Part shown: piece by piece, positions 52,234 through 60,677 of the stretch
How positions within the stretch are numbered: position 1 is the stretch's first letter
Layout of the letters: each line of letters starts with the position of its first letter
Origin: Deltaproteobacteria bacterium UBA4427
GTDB taxonomy: Bacteria; Myxococcota_A; UBA9160; UBA4427
Length of the DNA: 64,000 bases
Reading direction: 5' to 3'
NCBI GenBank assembly: GCA_002390675.1
Contig: DGPZ01000143.1
Span: forward strand, 1 to 64,000
The notes under the pieces: generated by a model
Database searches by the model: none
What the model saw: the letters and a program-made list of their open reading frames with translations, nothing else
What the model was told of the DNA's origin: nothing
Translations under genes and position numbers: made by a program

Positions 52234-53294
52234 CTTTGGATTGCCTCTTCATAAAGCACGCTCTTCGAAGACCAGTCGCTTCGGCCCTCGGCGCGTGCTC
52301 GCTCGTCTTTTTGATAGCTACGGTTGCGGCCGTTGCGACGATCGCAATAACACCGACAACGGTTCAGGCTCATCCGCTCGCCCCCGCCCTCCTTCAGCTC
52401 GAAGAGCAGGTCGACGGTCAGGTAGAAGTCCTGTGGAAGCGCTCCTCGCTCAGCGTGCCCGGCAGCAGTATCGAACCCATCCTTCCTCCGAATTGCCCGC
52501 CAACGACTCGCGCCAACATTGAAGAACAAGGCGTCGCTGTACTCGTCCGGTGGACGATCGACTGTCGCAAGACCGGCTTGGTCGGCCAGCCGGTTCGAAT
52601 CGATGGCCTGGGGCCCGCAAAGATCGACACCCTAGTGCGCATAGGCCTCTCGGATGGCCGACGCATCCAAAGAGTCTTGCGTCGTGGAGAACCCGAAATG
52701 ATCGTGCCGGAGAAAGCCAGCCGCACGGATGTGTTTATCGACTATCTCACCATCGGGTTCGACCATATCCTATCTGGCTTCGATCACCTGCTCTTCGTCT
52801 TTGGCCTCTTCATGTTATGTGTTTCGTTCTCGCCCCTCATAAAGACCATCACCGCCTTTACGGTCGGTCATTCCGTCACCCTCAGCATCGCTGCACTCGG
52901 ATACGCCAATCTTCCCTCAGGCCCGATCGAGGTATTGATCGCTGCAAGCGTATTGGCACTCGCCGTCGAGTTGGCGCGTGATGCTGACAAGGAAACCCTC
53001 ATGCGGCGCTATCCGTGGCCCATGGCGCTGCTATTCGGATTGCTTCACGGGATGGGATTCGCCGGCGCTTTGCGAGAGGTCGGTCTGCCCCAAGGCGAAA
53101 TCCCGATGGCCCTCTTTTCATTCAATGTAGGCATAGAACTGGGACAGCTCGCCTTCGTGGCAGGGCTCCTCGCTACCGCTGCCGTGCTGCGGCGAATCGA
53201 GTTACCCATCCCACTCCCCACGCGGGCCGCGATCTACGTAATGGGATCGCTCGCAGCTTTCTGGACGATCGAGCGGATTGCCGCGGTCGTCTAG
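52230..53294 (+). CDS. HupE/UreJ-family membrane protein
   Basis: A 354-residue protein. An N-terminal hydrophobic signal is followed by an extracytoplasmic domain of about 140 residues beginning 'VQAHPLAPALLQLEEQV'. The membrane part has the HupE core 'GFDHILSGFDHLLFVFGLFM', 'TAFTVGHSVTLSIAALGY', 'LFGLLHGMGFAGALREVGLP' and 'FSFNVGIELGQLAFVAGLL', with His residues that could bind Ni or Co. The family is proposed to import nickel or cobalt. Its stop is convergent with the thiolase-like gene (9 bp). Confidence 0.92.
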   Translation: MTLDCLFIKHALRRPVASALGACSLVFLIATVAAVATIAITPTTVQAHPLAPALLQLEEQVDGQVEVLWKRSSLSVPGSSIEPILPPNCPPTTRANIEEQGVAVLVRWTIDCRKTGLVGQPVRIDGLGPAKIDTLVRIGLSDGRRIQRVLRRGEPEMIVPEKASRTDVFIDYLTIGFDHILSGFDHLLFVFGLFMLCVSFSPLIKTITAFTVGHSVTLSIAALGYANLPSGPIEVLIAASVLALAVELARDADKETLMRRYPWPMALLFGLLHGMGFAGALREVGLPQGEIPMALFSFNVGIELGQLAFVAGLLATAAVLRRIELPIPLPTRAAIYVMGSLAAFWTIERIAAVV

Positions 53295-53303
53295 CCCTTC
53301 GAG

Positions 53304-54776
53304 CTAAGCCCAGGCAACAGTTCCATCAGCGAGCACGTCGATCTCTCGCCCGCAGAGTTCTTCACGCTCGCCGAGTGCCATCCACTCGGGATCATCCACT
53401 ACGCGCAGCGTACGTCGCCCATCTTCAAAATCCGCGACTAATGCCACGCCGTGCGCGGCGTTCATGTCGTGAGAGACCGTATACGCAACGATTCGTGCAC
53501 GTCCGGTCGCGTCGCGAGCAACCGCCTTCGTGTGCAGGGCCTGCTCCGCTTCCTTGGTGACCTGGTCATAAAGAAAGGGGCAGCTCGGCTCGGGGCCAAA
53601 AACAGTAACGCCTTGCTTCGTGATCAGTCCTGAGACCGCAGTCACAACACCGTGACTTCCCGGCTGCGCGCGCATTTGCTCAATCATCTTGACCCAGCTC
53701 TGGAGTACAAAATTATTCAAGGGCCCCCCGCCGAAGGTCATGCCGCCGGTCTGGGTCACGCGACGATCGAGAGGAATTCCGAACGCGCGCTGCTGCGTGC
53801 GTACCGCGGCAGGGAAACAGCTGTAACACTCGAAGAGTTCGATTTCACTAGGCTCACGCCCAACATGTTCAAAGGCACGCCGACCCGCGAGCTCGAATCC
53901 CGGCGAGCGCCACAGATCCCGACGTTCGCTCAAGGTGACCATATGCTCAGAGTCCACAACCGCGAGCGGGTACACGAAGCCAGAAGCGTCTAGGCCGAGA
54001 GCCTGCGCCTTCTCATAGCTACACAAGACCAGCCCGGCGCTTTGATTCACGTTCCACTGCGAAACTAACGACTTCGTATACGGATAGGCGAGCATGCGAT
54101 TGCCCTCCGTCGGAGTCACGATTTCCTCCGGCGTCATAGGCGTCCGATTCCAGGCCGATTCATTTGCGACCGCCGCTTCATTGAAGCCACCCCAGAGCGA
54201 TCCGAGTTCGGATTTGTGATCCTCCATGCTCTGCCCTTCATGGAAGCGAAGCGCATTATCGATCATGGCGTACTGAATCGTTGGCGTGATAAGTCCGAGA
54301 TCGATCTCGAACTGCCCCATAATCTCCGCATGGGGAACTAACACCTCGTCAGGCTCAACATCCGCCTGTTCGGTCAGAGGAACCTCTCGCCCCGCCCGCT
54401 GCAGACGCGCCGCCCGGTCCTTCGCCTCCGCGCCGACAATCATCACGACGTCGGCATCTCCATTCACGATCGACTGCGCCGCCCGGCCAAGCACGGTCGA
54501 TTGCAAAATCCCAATCTCCGCGACAATCGTTCGGACATCCTTCGCTCCGAAACGATCCGCGAGAATGCGGCCGGGATCCGCGTAGGCCCAGAAGCCACGC
54601 GTCGCCCAGATGGAATCCACTTCCGTGAGCAGCGCTTCGCTCCCAGCATCCGCAGCCGCACCACGAAGCGCCCGCTCCATCAAATCCAGCGGTTCGCTCG
54701 CGTCCGCCGGGTTCTCGGGGCGCTGGACGACTGCAGAAACACCCACGAGAACGGGTGTACGGGGGTCGATGGACAT
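53304..54776 (-). CDS. Thiolase-like acetyl-CoA acetyltransferase family protein
   Basis: A 490-residue protein of the thiolase/SCP2-thiolase-like superfamily. 'LGRAAQSIVNGDADVVMIVGAEA' aligns with the segment after the thiolase nucleophile, but no Cys occurs in the first 250 residues, so the usual nucleophile is absent. 'ELFECYSCFPAAV' and 'QTGGMTFGGGPLNNFVLQSW' correspond to the second half; the C-terminal C-x-G is 'VSGLITKQG'. It may be a lyase or non-catalytic partner. Start 54776 follows AAAGGAGAATCC; the frame opens 14 codons earlier. It is divergent from the TetR gene. Confidence 0.85.
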   Translation of the reverse strand: MSIDPRTPVLVGVSAVVQRPENPADASEPLDLMERALRGAAADAGSEALLTEVDSIWATRGFWAYADPGRILADRFGAKDVRTIVAEIGILQSTVLGRAAQSIVNGDADVVMIVGAEAKDRAARLQRAGREVPLTEQADVEPDEVLVPHAEIMGQFEIDLGLITPTIQYAMIDNALRFHEGQSMEDHKSELGSLWGGFNEAAVANESAWNRTPMTPEEIVTPTEGNRMLAYPYTKSLVSQWNVNQSAGLVLCSYEKAQALGLDASGFVYPLAVVDSEHMVTLSERRDLWRSPGFELAGRRAFEHVGREPSEIELFECYSCFPAAVRTQQRAFGIPLDRRVTQTGGMTFGGGPLNNFVLQSWVKMIEQMRAQPGSHGVVTAVSGLITKQGVTVFGPEPSCPFLYDQVTKEAEQALHTKAVARDATGRARIVAYTVSHDMNAAHGVALVADFEDGRRTLRVVDDPEWMALGEREELCGREIDVLADGTVAWA

Positions 54777-54887
54777 GGATTCTCCTTTGATCACGGGGGC
54801 TTGGCAGTGGTTCATCAATTCGAACGGAACGCAGTCTAGCCCGATTCCGAGCCTCTGAAGTATCCTTAGCTCCGACTCGTATTGATC

Positions 54888-54904
54888 ACTTGATTAAATC
54901 AAAT
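54888..54904. promoter_or_regulatory. TetR-type palindromic operator
   Basis: ACTTGATTAAATCAAAT holds the perfect palindrome TTGATT-A-AATCAA (54890-54902), extended to 8-base arms with one mismatch. It sits 20 bp before the TetR start and in the gap shared with the divergent thiolase-like gene, the expected place for autoregulation and control of the target. A further TCAAGT at 54907-54912 repeats the inverted ACTTGA. Confidence 0.65.
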
Positions 54905-54924
54905 GCTCAAGTAAATTCCCCGTC

Positions 54925-55569
54925 ATGGCCGCTGAAACACGAGACAAAATTCTGGACGCCGCCGCCCGGCTTTTCGCCGCCTCCGATTCTGGTGGCGCCT
55001 CCCTTCGAGCCATCGCGCGCGCCGCCGGCGTCAATTCAGCGCTGATTCACTACCACTTCGGCAGCCGCGAAGGGCTCTTCGAAGCCGTGATTCTCCGCGC
55101 GCTCAGGCCTGTCCAGGCGCGCCGTCGCGCCCTCCTCGAAACGCTGAGGTCCAAGCGCTCGGTCTCGGCAGAAGAGCTTGCAGGCCTCTTCGTCCGGCCT
55201 TTGATTCCGGGCCCTTTAAATGGGGCTGACCTCGATGACAGGCAGTATCCCGAGGCGGACGTCACGGATCTGCGGCTGCTCGCCCGTGCCTTCGCGGACC
55301 ATCGCCCGCTCGTCCAAGACTTGACCCTCAAACATTTCGGTTCTCTGATGTACGGGTTCGGTGATGTCGCGGGCGCGGCGCTGAGCGAGCTTTCCAACGA
55401 CCTCAAGCAACGACGCATGCGCTTTTGCGTACAGGCCGCGCTCGAAACCCTCTCCGGCCCGGAGATGGAATTTGCGCGAGCAGAGGGACCCGCGGCATGC
55501 GAAGCCCTCGTCGAAGATTTGATCGCGTTTCTTGCGGGGGGACTCGATGCCCCCGCTCAGATTTCCTGA
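54925..55569 (+). CDS. TetR/AcrR-family transcriptional regulator
   Basis: A 214-residue regulator. The N-terminal helix-turn-helix is 'KILDAAARLFAASDSGGASL' then 'RAIARAAGVNSALIHYHFGSREGLFEAVI', a textbook TetR domain. The C-terminal ligand domain includes 'DLTLKHFGSLMYGFGDVAGA'. It is expected to bind as a dimer to the palindrome just upstream and repress itself and the divergent thiolase-like gene. The following amidohydrolase gene lies 63 bp downstream and may also be under its control. The inducer is unknown. Confidence 0.93.
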   Translation: MAAETRDKILDAAARLFAASDSGGASLRAIARAAGVNSALIHYHFGSREGLFEAVILRALRPVQARRRALLETLRSKRSVSAEELAGLFVRPLIPGPLNGADLDDRQYPEADVTDLRLLARAFADHRPLVQDLTLKHFGSLMYGFGDVAGAALSELSNDLKQRRMRFCVQAALETLSGPEMEFARAEGPAACEALVEDLIAFLAGGLDAPAQIS

Positions 55570-55632
55570 AACCAACAATGCGCTTCCTGCGCGCCGCGTT
55601 ACTCGACCGCGACCTAAGGAGACTCGACCCCC

Positions 55633-56850
55633 ATGACGACGACTAAACGAGCGCAGACGCCTAGCCTCGACTACTGGATTCACGACGCGGACCAGCACTA
55701 CTACGAGCCTGACGATTGTTATTCGCGGCACATCGAAGAGAGGTTCAAGAAGAAGACGATGTGGATCGACCGGTCGAACCCGGATACGCCCGGCCGGATG
55801 TATATCGGAGACGAGCGATGCCAGTTCTTTAGCGTCGGCGCCGGCGACAATATTGGCCCGCCCGGCATGATGAAGGCATTTCTGCAGGGGTCGACGGAGG
55901 AAGGCGGTAGCCCGAGCCTCAACCCGATTAATGGATTGAGTGTTCCTGAATTTGTCGACGCCAAAGCGCGCCTCGCACGCATGGACGAACAGCGAGTTGA
56001 ATCAAGCCTCATGCTTCCGACAACCGGTGTCGGCATCGAGCCGCAGCTCAGAGCCTCTAAGCATCGTGAAGCTCTGTATCCCTCGGTTCGAGCCTTCAAT
56101 CGCTGGCTCGAAGAGGATTGGGGATATGGCCAGGACGGGCGAATCTTCGGCGCGCCCATGCTCACGTTAGTCGACCTCGATGAAGCTGTCGCGGAACTCG
56201 AGCGATTGATCAAGGCGGGGGCTCGCTTCCTCGTCCTCACGACGGGCCCCGTCGACGGACGTGCACCCGGAGATCCCTACTTCGACCCCTTCTGGTCACG
56301 CGTTGAAGAAGCAGGCCTTAACATCGTCTTCCATATCGGGAACACCCCCTTCGGCGAGATATACAGCAAGCCCTGGGGCCTGCGCCCCGCCCCGCCGTCC
56401 CATCGTCACTCCCTCATGGAATACTTCCTCGCGTTCACCGAGCGCCCCGTCATGGACACGATCGTCTCGCTGATCGCGGATAATCTCTTCGGACGTTTCC
56501 CCAAGCTCCGCGTACTCTCGATTGAATACGGATCAGGCTGGGTCGCCCCCATGCTCGGGAAACTCGAGAAGTTGGCCCGGCTCTACAGCAAGGACATGTG
56601 GCGCTTCGGTGCGCCGCCCATGTCGCCAACCGAAACCTTCAGACAGAACGTATGGGTCGCTCCTTTCTACGAAGATGATGTGATCGGCCTCGTCGAAACG
56701 ATCGGTGCCAGTCAGGTTCTGAATGGCTCAGATTATCCCCATCCGGAAGGTCTCGCGGAACCAATCGAATTCGCCCAGGAGCTCGCGGGCCTCGACGACG
56801 ATTCGGTCCAGCGCGTCATGCGCCAAAATTTCGCTGCCCTGATTGCCTAG
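55633..56850 (+). CDS. Amidohydrolase family protein (C)
   Basis: A 405-residue amidohydrolase-2 family protein. The metal motif is 'IHDADQHYYEPDDCYSRHI' (D-x-H), followed by the strand 'ESSLMLPTTGVG', 'LNIVFHIGNTPFG' (His), and 'VLNGSDYPHPEGLAEPIE' with the late metal Asp. It is closest in layout to paralogue A at 35567. The ATG has AAGGAG upstream. It follows the TetR gene on the same strand and may form part of that regulon, together with the MBL hydrolase 86 bp downstream. Confidence 0.92.
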   Translation: MTTTKRAQTPSLDYWIHDADQHYYEPDDCYSRHIEERFKKKTMWIDRSNPDTPGRMYIGDERCQFFSVGAGDNIGPPGMMKAFLQGSTEEGGSPSLNPINGLSVPEFVDAKARLARMDEQRVESSLMLPTTGVGIEPQLRASKHREALYPSVRAFNRWLEEDWGYGQDGRIFGAPMLTLVDLDEAVAELERLIKAGARFLVLTTGPVDGRAPGDPYFDPFWSRVEEAGLNIVFHIGNTPFGEIYSKPWGLRPAPPSHRHSLMEYFLAFTERPVMDTIVSLIADNLFGRFPKLRVLSIEYGSGWVAPMLGKLEKLARLYSKDMWRFGAPPMSPTETFRQNVWVAPFYEDDVIGLVETIGASQVLNGSDYPHPEGLAEPIEFAQELAGLDDDSVQRVMRQNFAALIA

Positions 56851-56936
56851 ACCTCCTCTGATCTCCTCCATTCGGGCTGAATCTGGGTAACGCAGTTCCT
56901 ACCCGCGCCGCCCCGAGCTGCACTACAGTCGAGTCA

Positions 56937-58091
56937 ATGAGCAAGCCTAAACGACAAGAACAAGAAGAAGCCTCGTCCGAGGTGACCGAAGTCGCCAAAG
57001 ACATTCTCCGCATGCAGCTCCCTATTCACCTGCCGGGACTCGGGCACGTGAACATGTATGCGATGATGGATGATGACGGCGCCACCGTGATTGATCCCGG
57101 GCTACCGGGTGAGAGCACCTGGGAGGCCATCCTTACGCGCCTTAAGCAGGCAGACCTAAAACCAAAGGACGTCCACACCGTCATCATCACGCATTCCCAC
57201 CCGGATCATTTCGGCGGCGCGGTGCGCATGCACAAAGAATTCGGCACGCGCATCGTCGCCCATAGAGCCTTCCATTTCGGTGGCCCGTCGGGCGACTTAA
57301 AAAAGCACACCGGCTCTAGCGCACATCAGCACGTTCACGGCGACGACGACCATCACGCGGAAGCCTCAGTCAGTGACCTTGTCGCGCACATGGAAGTCCT
57401 CGAACGCGACCGGCGCCGCATGCAAAATCCGCTCATCCGTATCTGGACTGCGCTCAGGCGCATCAATACGCCGGCGCCCTGGAAGGGGCCCGCAGATCGT
57501 GCGGCGCTTAAGGACAGTATGCGATGGATGAGGATGGCCACGATCGGTCGCAGCAAATTCCTTCCGCCGATCACGCATCATGTCGAACACGGAGATGTGC
57601 TCAAGCTCGCGAAACGAGAATGGTTCGTGCAGCACACGCCTGGACATACGGCGGACCATATCTGCCTCCACGACCCCGAGACCGGCGCGTTCCTATCGGG
57701 AGATCACGTGCTGCCTTCGATCACGCCTCATATCGGAGGCGTTTCGTATCTCGCCGACCCGCTCAAGTCATTCTTCTACTCCCTCGATCGTGTCGGGGAG
57801 ATTAGTGACGTGGAGCTCGCCCTCCCCGCCCATGGCCATCCCTTTGCGGATCTTGCGGGACGAGCTCAGGCGATTAAAGAGCATCACTACGAACGCCTTG
57901 ATGAAATCAAGGACATCGGAAATGACCTCGGTCGCGCAGACGTGAATGCGTTCATGAAGCGGCTCTTTAAAGAACGCAGCTGGGGGGATATGGCTGAGAG
58001 CGAGACCTACGCGCATCTCGAGCACATGCGCCTTGAAGGTCGTGCAGAAGCACATCGTGACGACAAGGGAAGATTAGTCTACGACCTTTAG
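56937..58091 (+). CDS. MBL-fold metallo-hydrolase with His-rich insert
   Basis: A 384-residue metallo-beta-lactamase-fold protein. The zinc motif H-x-H-x-D-H is at residues 86-91 ('ITHSHPDHFGG'). Further ligands are in 'VQHTPGHTADHICLHDPETG', 'LSGDHVLPSITPH' and 'LPAHGHPFAD'. An insert at about 112-145 contains 'HTGSSAHQHVHGDDDHHAEA', seven His in a short acidic stretch. The C-terminal region 'NAFMKRLFKERSWGDMAESET' is helical, as in the thioesterase/glyoxalase-II-like long subgroup. It is a probable hydrolase of a thioester, lactone or phosphodiester. Confidence 0.92.
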   Translation: MSKPKRQEQEEASSEVTEVAKDILRMQLPIHLPGLGHVNMYAMMDDDGATVIDPGLPGESTWEAILTRLKQADLKPKDVHTVIITHSHPDHFGGAVRMHKEFGTRIVAHRAFHFGGPSGDLKKHTGSSAHQHVHGDDDHHAEASVSDLVAHMEVLERDRRRMQNPLIRIWTALRRINTPAPWKGPADRAALKDSMRWMRMATIGRSKFLPPITHHVEHGDVLKLAKREWFVQHTPGHTADHICLHDPETGAFLSGDHVLPSITPHIGGVSYLADPLKSFFYSLDRVGEISDVELALPAHGHPFADLAGRAQAIKEHHYERLDEIKDIGNDLGRADVNAFMKRLFKERSWGDMAESETYAHLEHMRLEGRAEAHRDDKGRLVYDL

Positions 58092-58137
58092 CCGTTGCAC
58101 CAGCCTGCGCCTAACGTCACTCGGGTCCTTCGTCTAG

Positions 58138-59571
58138 CTAATCCTGATGAAGGATCTCGAGGTAATTCTTCCGAATCGTTTCGATCTCGTCCTCGAGGGT
58201 GTCCAGCGTCCATTCAGAGGTATCGATTGGAGGCAGCACAATTGCTTCGATCGTCGCGGGGCGAACAACCTGCGCGTTCTTCGGAAATGCATCGAGCACA
58301 TTCCTAAATACGATCGGGACGATGGGGACATCAGCCTGCATCGCGAGATGGAATGCCCCCTTCTTGAAAGCGCCAAGCTTCGCCGTCGTCGAACGGGTGC
58401 CTTCCGGCGCGATTGAGATTGACCGACCCTGTTTAAGGGCACGAACCGCCGGCGCGAGCGCTTCCCTCGCTGCGGAGGCATTCGTGATTCCGGCGCGGTC
58501 AATGAACACCACTCCCGCCGCAGCGAGGATCGGGCCCATCACGGGATCGTTCTTGATTTCCATCTTCCCAACACCGGTCATGTCGCGTCGCACAATCTTC
58601 AGCATCAAGATCGGATCGAGCGCACTCTGATGGTTAAAGATGAAGACCGCGGGCCTCTGGGTCCAGGCGTTCTCTTCGCCTTCCACACGCAGATCAATAC
58701 CGGCGAGTGATGTCGCAAGATTACTCCAAACCGCCCCGGATACGTTCAGCCCCTCGCGATACGAACCGTTCACGAGTCCCGCGATAATCCCGGCACCGAG
58801 TGCTGGACCGACACTTGCATAGCTAAGCCCTGTCCGAATAACATCTCCAAGACTGGGCGTTCCACGACTCCGAAACCGCCTAACAGGCCAATTTCGTTCT
58901 TTCGCGATCTGTGCCAATTGCCGATTTGGATTCAGAGGTCGCGGACGACCGACAGCTTCGAGAAGCTGGATATCTTCGTGACTATCCGAATAAAAGTAGC
59001 TCTCATCGAGGTCGGCACCCTCTTGCTCGGCGACTTGGCGCGCGGCGATGGCCTTGCCTTCGCCGTAACAAGTTGGATGAACCACCTCGCCGGTAAAGAC
59101 GCCGTCCTTCACCTCAAGCTCAGTGTTCATCACGAGATCGATACCGAGCTCCCGAGCAAAGGGCGCAACCTGATATCGAGTCGCCGAGGAGATGATGGCG
59201 ACGGTATGACCGGCCCGCTGATGAGCTTCGACGAGGGCACGGGATTCGGGATAGATCTGGCGAATCAGATGCTTCGCGAAAACTTCTTCGCCTACTTCTT
59301 CGAGTGTCGACTCCGCAAGCCCGCGATAGGTCGCGGTCATTCCTGACATTAGGGCCGAGAACCCGGTTCGCCCCATCCCAAAGGAGAGCGTGCCCAGAAA
59401 CGTACCCGCCATTTCTTTGGGACTCATGCGGCCGCTAAGCAAGCGTTCCCGCATGAACGAGGTCGCCGAGAACCCGGCGAGGATCGTTTGGTCGAGGTCA
59501 AAGAACGCGCCGACTTTCGAGCCCGTGGGCCCCTGTCGGATCTCTTTTGTCAGTCGATCGTAGAGCGCCAT
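58138..59571 (-). CDS. HAD-IB phosphatase/1-acyl-glycerol-3-phosphate acyltransferase fusion
   Basis: A 477-residue two-domain protein. The N-terminal HAD-IB phosphatase has D25-x-D27-x-T29 ('AFFDLDQTILAGFSA') and 'YFYSDSHEDIQLLEAVG' (residues 193-209). The C-terminal PlsC-type acyltransferase has N313-H-x4-D319 ('IFNHQSALDPILM') and 'IAPEGTRSTTAKLGAFKKG' (389-394 core). It likely makes phosphatidic acid and handles a phosphorylated precursor, at the membrane. Start 59571 (MALYDRL) is chosen over the frame opening at 59676, which would overlap the divergent LLM gene. Confidence 0.92.
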   Translation of the reverse strand: MALYDRLTKEIRQGPTGSKVGAFFDLDQTILAGFSATSFMRERLLSGRMSPKEMAGTFLGTLSFGMGRTGFSALMSGMTATYRGLAESTLEEVGEEVFAKHLIRQIYPESRALVEAHQRAGHTVAIISSATRYQVAPFARELGIDLVMNTELEVKDGVFTGEVVHPTCYGEGKAIAARQVAEQEGADLDESYFYSDSHEDIQLLEAVGRPRPLNPNRQLAQIAKERNWPVRRFRSRGTPSLGDVIRTGLSYASVGPALGAGIIAGLVNGSYREGLNVSGAVWSNLATSLAGIDLRVEGEENAWTQRPAVFIFNHQSALDPILMLKIVRRDMTGVGKMEIKNDPVMGPILAAAGVVFIDRAGITNASAAREALAPAVRALKQGRSISIAPEGTRSTTAKLGAFKKGAFHLAMQADVPIVPIVFRNVLDAFPKNAQVVRPATIEAIVLPPIDTSEWTLDTLEDEIETIRKNYLEILHQD

Positions 59572-59647
59572 GACTCGCAGCATATCGTTCGCCCGCGGGC
59601 CCGCTATATTCGGACGCCTTTGCCCCACATTCTTCTTGGAGACGTGC

Positions 59648-60610
59648 ATGTCCGGCCCCGTCCGCTTTGGAGTCACTCTTCCTCAAATAAAGCGCTCCTG
59701 GCAGGAAGCTAGCGCTGCAGCAATTGAGTTCGACCGTCTCGGATATGACTCACTTTGGGTATGTGATCACCTCTACGGCGTCCCCAACCCGCAACTCCCC
59801 ATTCTTGAGGGCTGGACCCTACTTTCCGCGATCGCCGCGATTACGAAGCAAACAAAGCTCGGTACCCTCGTGACACCGCCCTTTTTCCGAAACCCTGCGG
59901 TCCTCGCCAAGCAAATCGCGACCATCGACCAAATCGCCCCCGGCCGCGTCATAGCCGGACTCGGCGCCGGCTGGTTCCCTCCGGAATTCGAGCAGACCGG
60001 CTGTCAATTTCCCAATCCTCGCGAACGCCTCCGTGCCCTCGAAGAAATGGTCGAAGTCATGAAGCGCATGTGGACCCAAGAGAAGGCCACCTTCAAAGGT
60101 CAGTATTTCTCGGTCAACGAAGCCATCTGCGAACCCAAGCCCGAGAAATGCCCCGAGATTCTCATTGGCGGCGGCGGCGAAAAAGTCACCATGGCCATAG
60201 CCGCCCGACACGCTGACACCTGGAATAACATGGCGGTCGCCCAGGCTCAGCTACCCCAAAAAATCGAAGCGCTTAACAAACGTTGTGAAGAAGCCGGACG
60301 CGATCCCGCCACGATCGAACGCTCACAGCAATGCGTCGTCGTGATCGGCGAAGACGACGCAGCAGGAAAGGCGGGCCTCGAAAAAGCCAAGAGGATCTAC
60401 GGCGGCCACATGGGCGGCGCCCTCGAGGAGCACGGAATTTGGGGCTCCCCAGACCGCGTGATCGAAGGCATCGAACGCCACCGCGCCCTAGGCATCAGCT
60501 TCTTTGTGATGGAGTTCTTCGGACGCGATACCCGCGAGCCGGCCCGGTTATTCGCTGACACGGTGATGAAGCACTACGCGGATATAGGCAGTGCGGTAGG
60601 CCGTTCTTAG
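59648..60610 (+). CDS. LLM-class F420/flavin-dependent oxidoreductase
   Basis: A 320-residue luciferase-like TIM-barrel enzyme: 'FGVTLPQIKRSWQEASAAAI', 'GYDSLWVCDHLYGVPNPQLP', 'TKQTKLGTLVTPPFFRNPAV', 'TIDQIAPGRVIAGLGAGWFPPEFEQTG' and 'PEILIGGGGEKVTMAIAARH'. This pattern is typical of the F420-dependent group. It probably oxidises a hydrophobic alcohol or carbonyl. Start 59648 follows TTGGAGAC; the frame is open from 59570. A second, distant LLM enzyme lies at 1119. It is convergent with the cyclase gene (67 bp). Confidence 0.93.
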   Translation: MSGPVRFGVTLPQIKRSWQEASAAAIEFDRLGYDSLWVCDHLYGVPNPQLPILEGWTLLSAIAAITKQTKLGTLVTPPFFRNPAVLAKQIATIDQIAPGRVIAGLGAGWFPPEFEQTGCQFPNPRERLRALEEMVEVMKRMWTQEKATFKGQYFSVNEAICEPKPEKCPEILIGGGGEKVTMAIAARHADTWNNMAVAQAQLPQKIEALNKRCEEAGRDPATIERSQQCVVVIGEDDAAGKAGLEKAKRIYGGHMGGALEEHGIWGSPDRVIEGIERHRALGISFFVMEFFGRDTREPARLFADTVMKHYADIGSAVGRS

Positions 60611-60677
60611 CTCGAGGTCTGATGAAGCGAAGGCGCAGCCACTCGATTCGATCCGCGCACGACCATTATAAAGCCCG

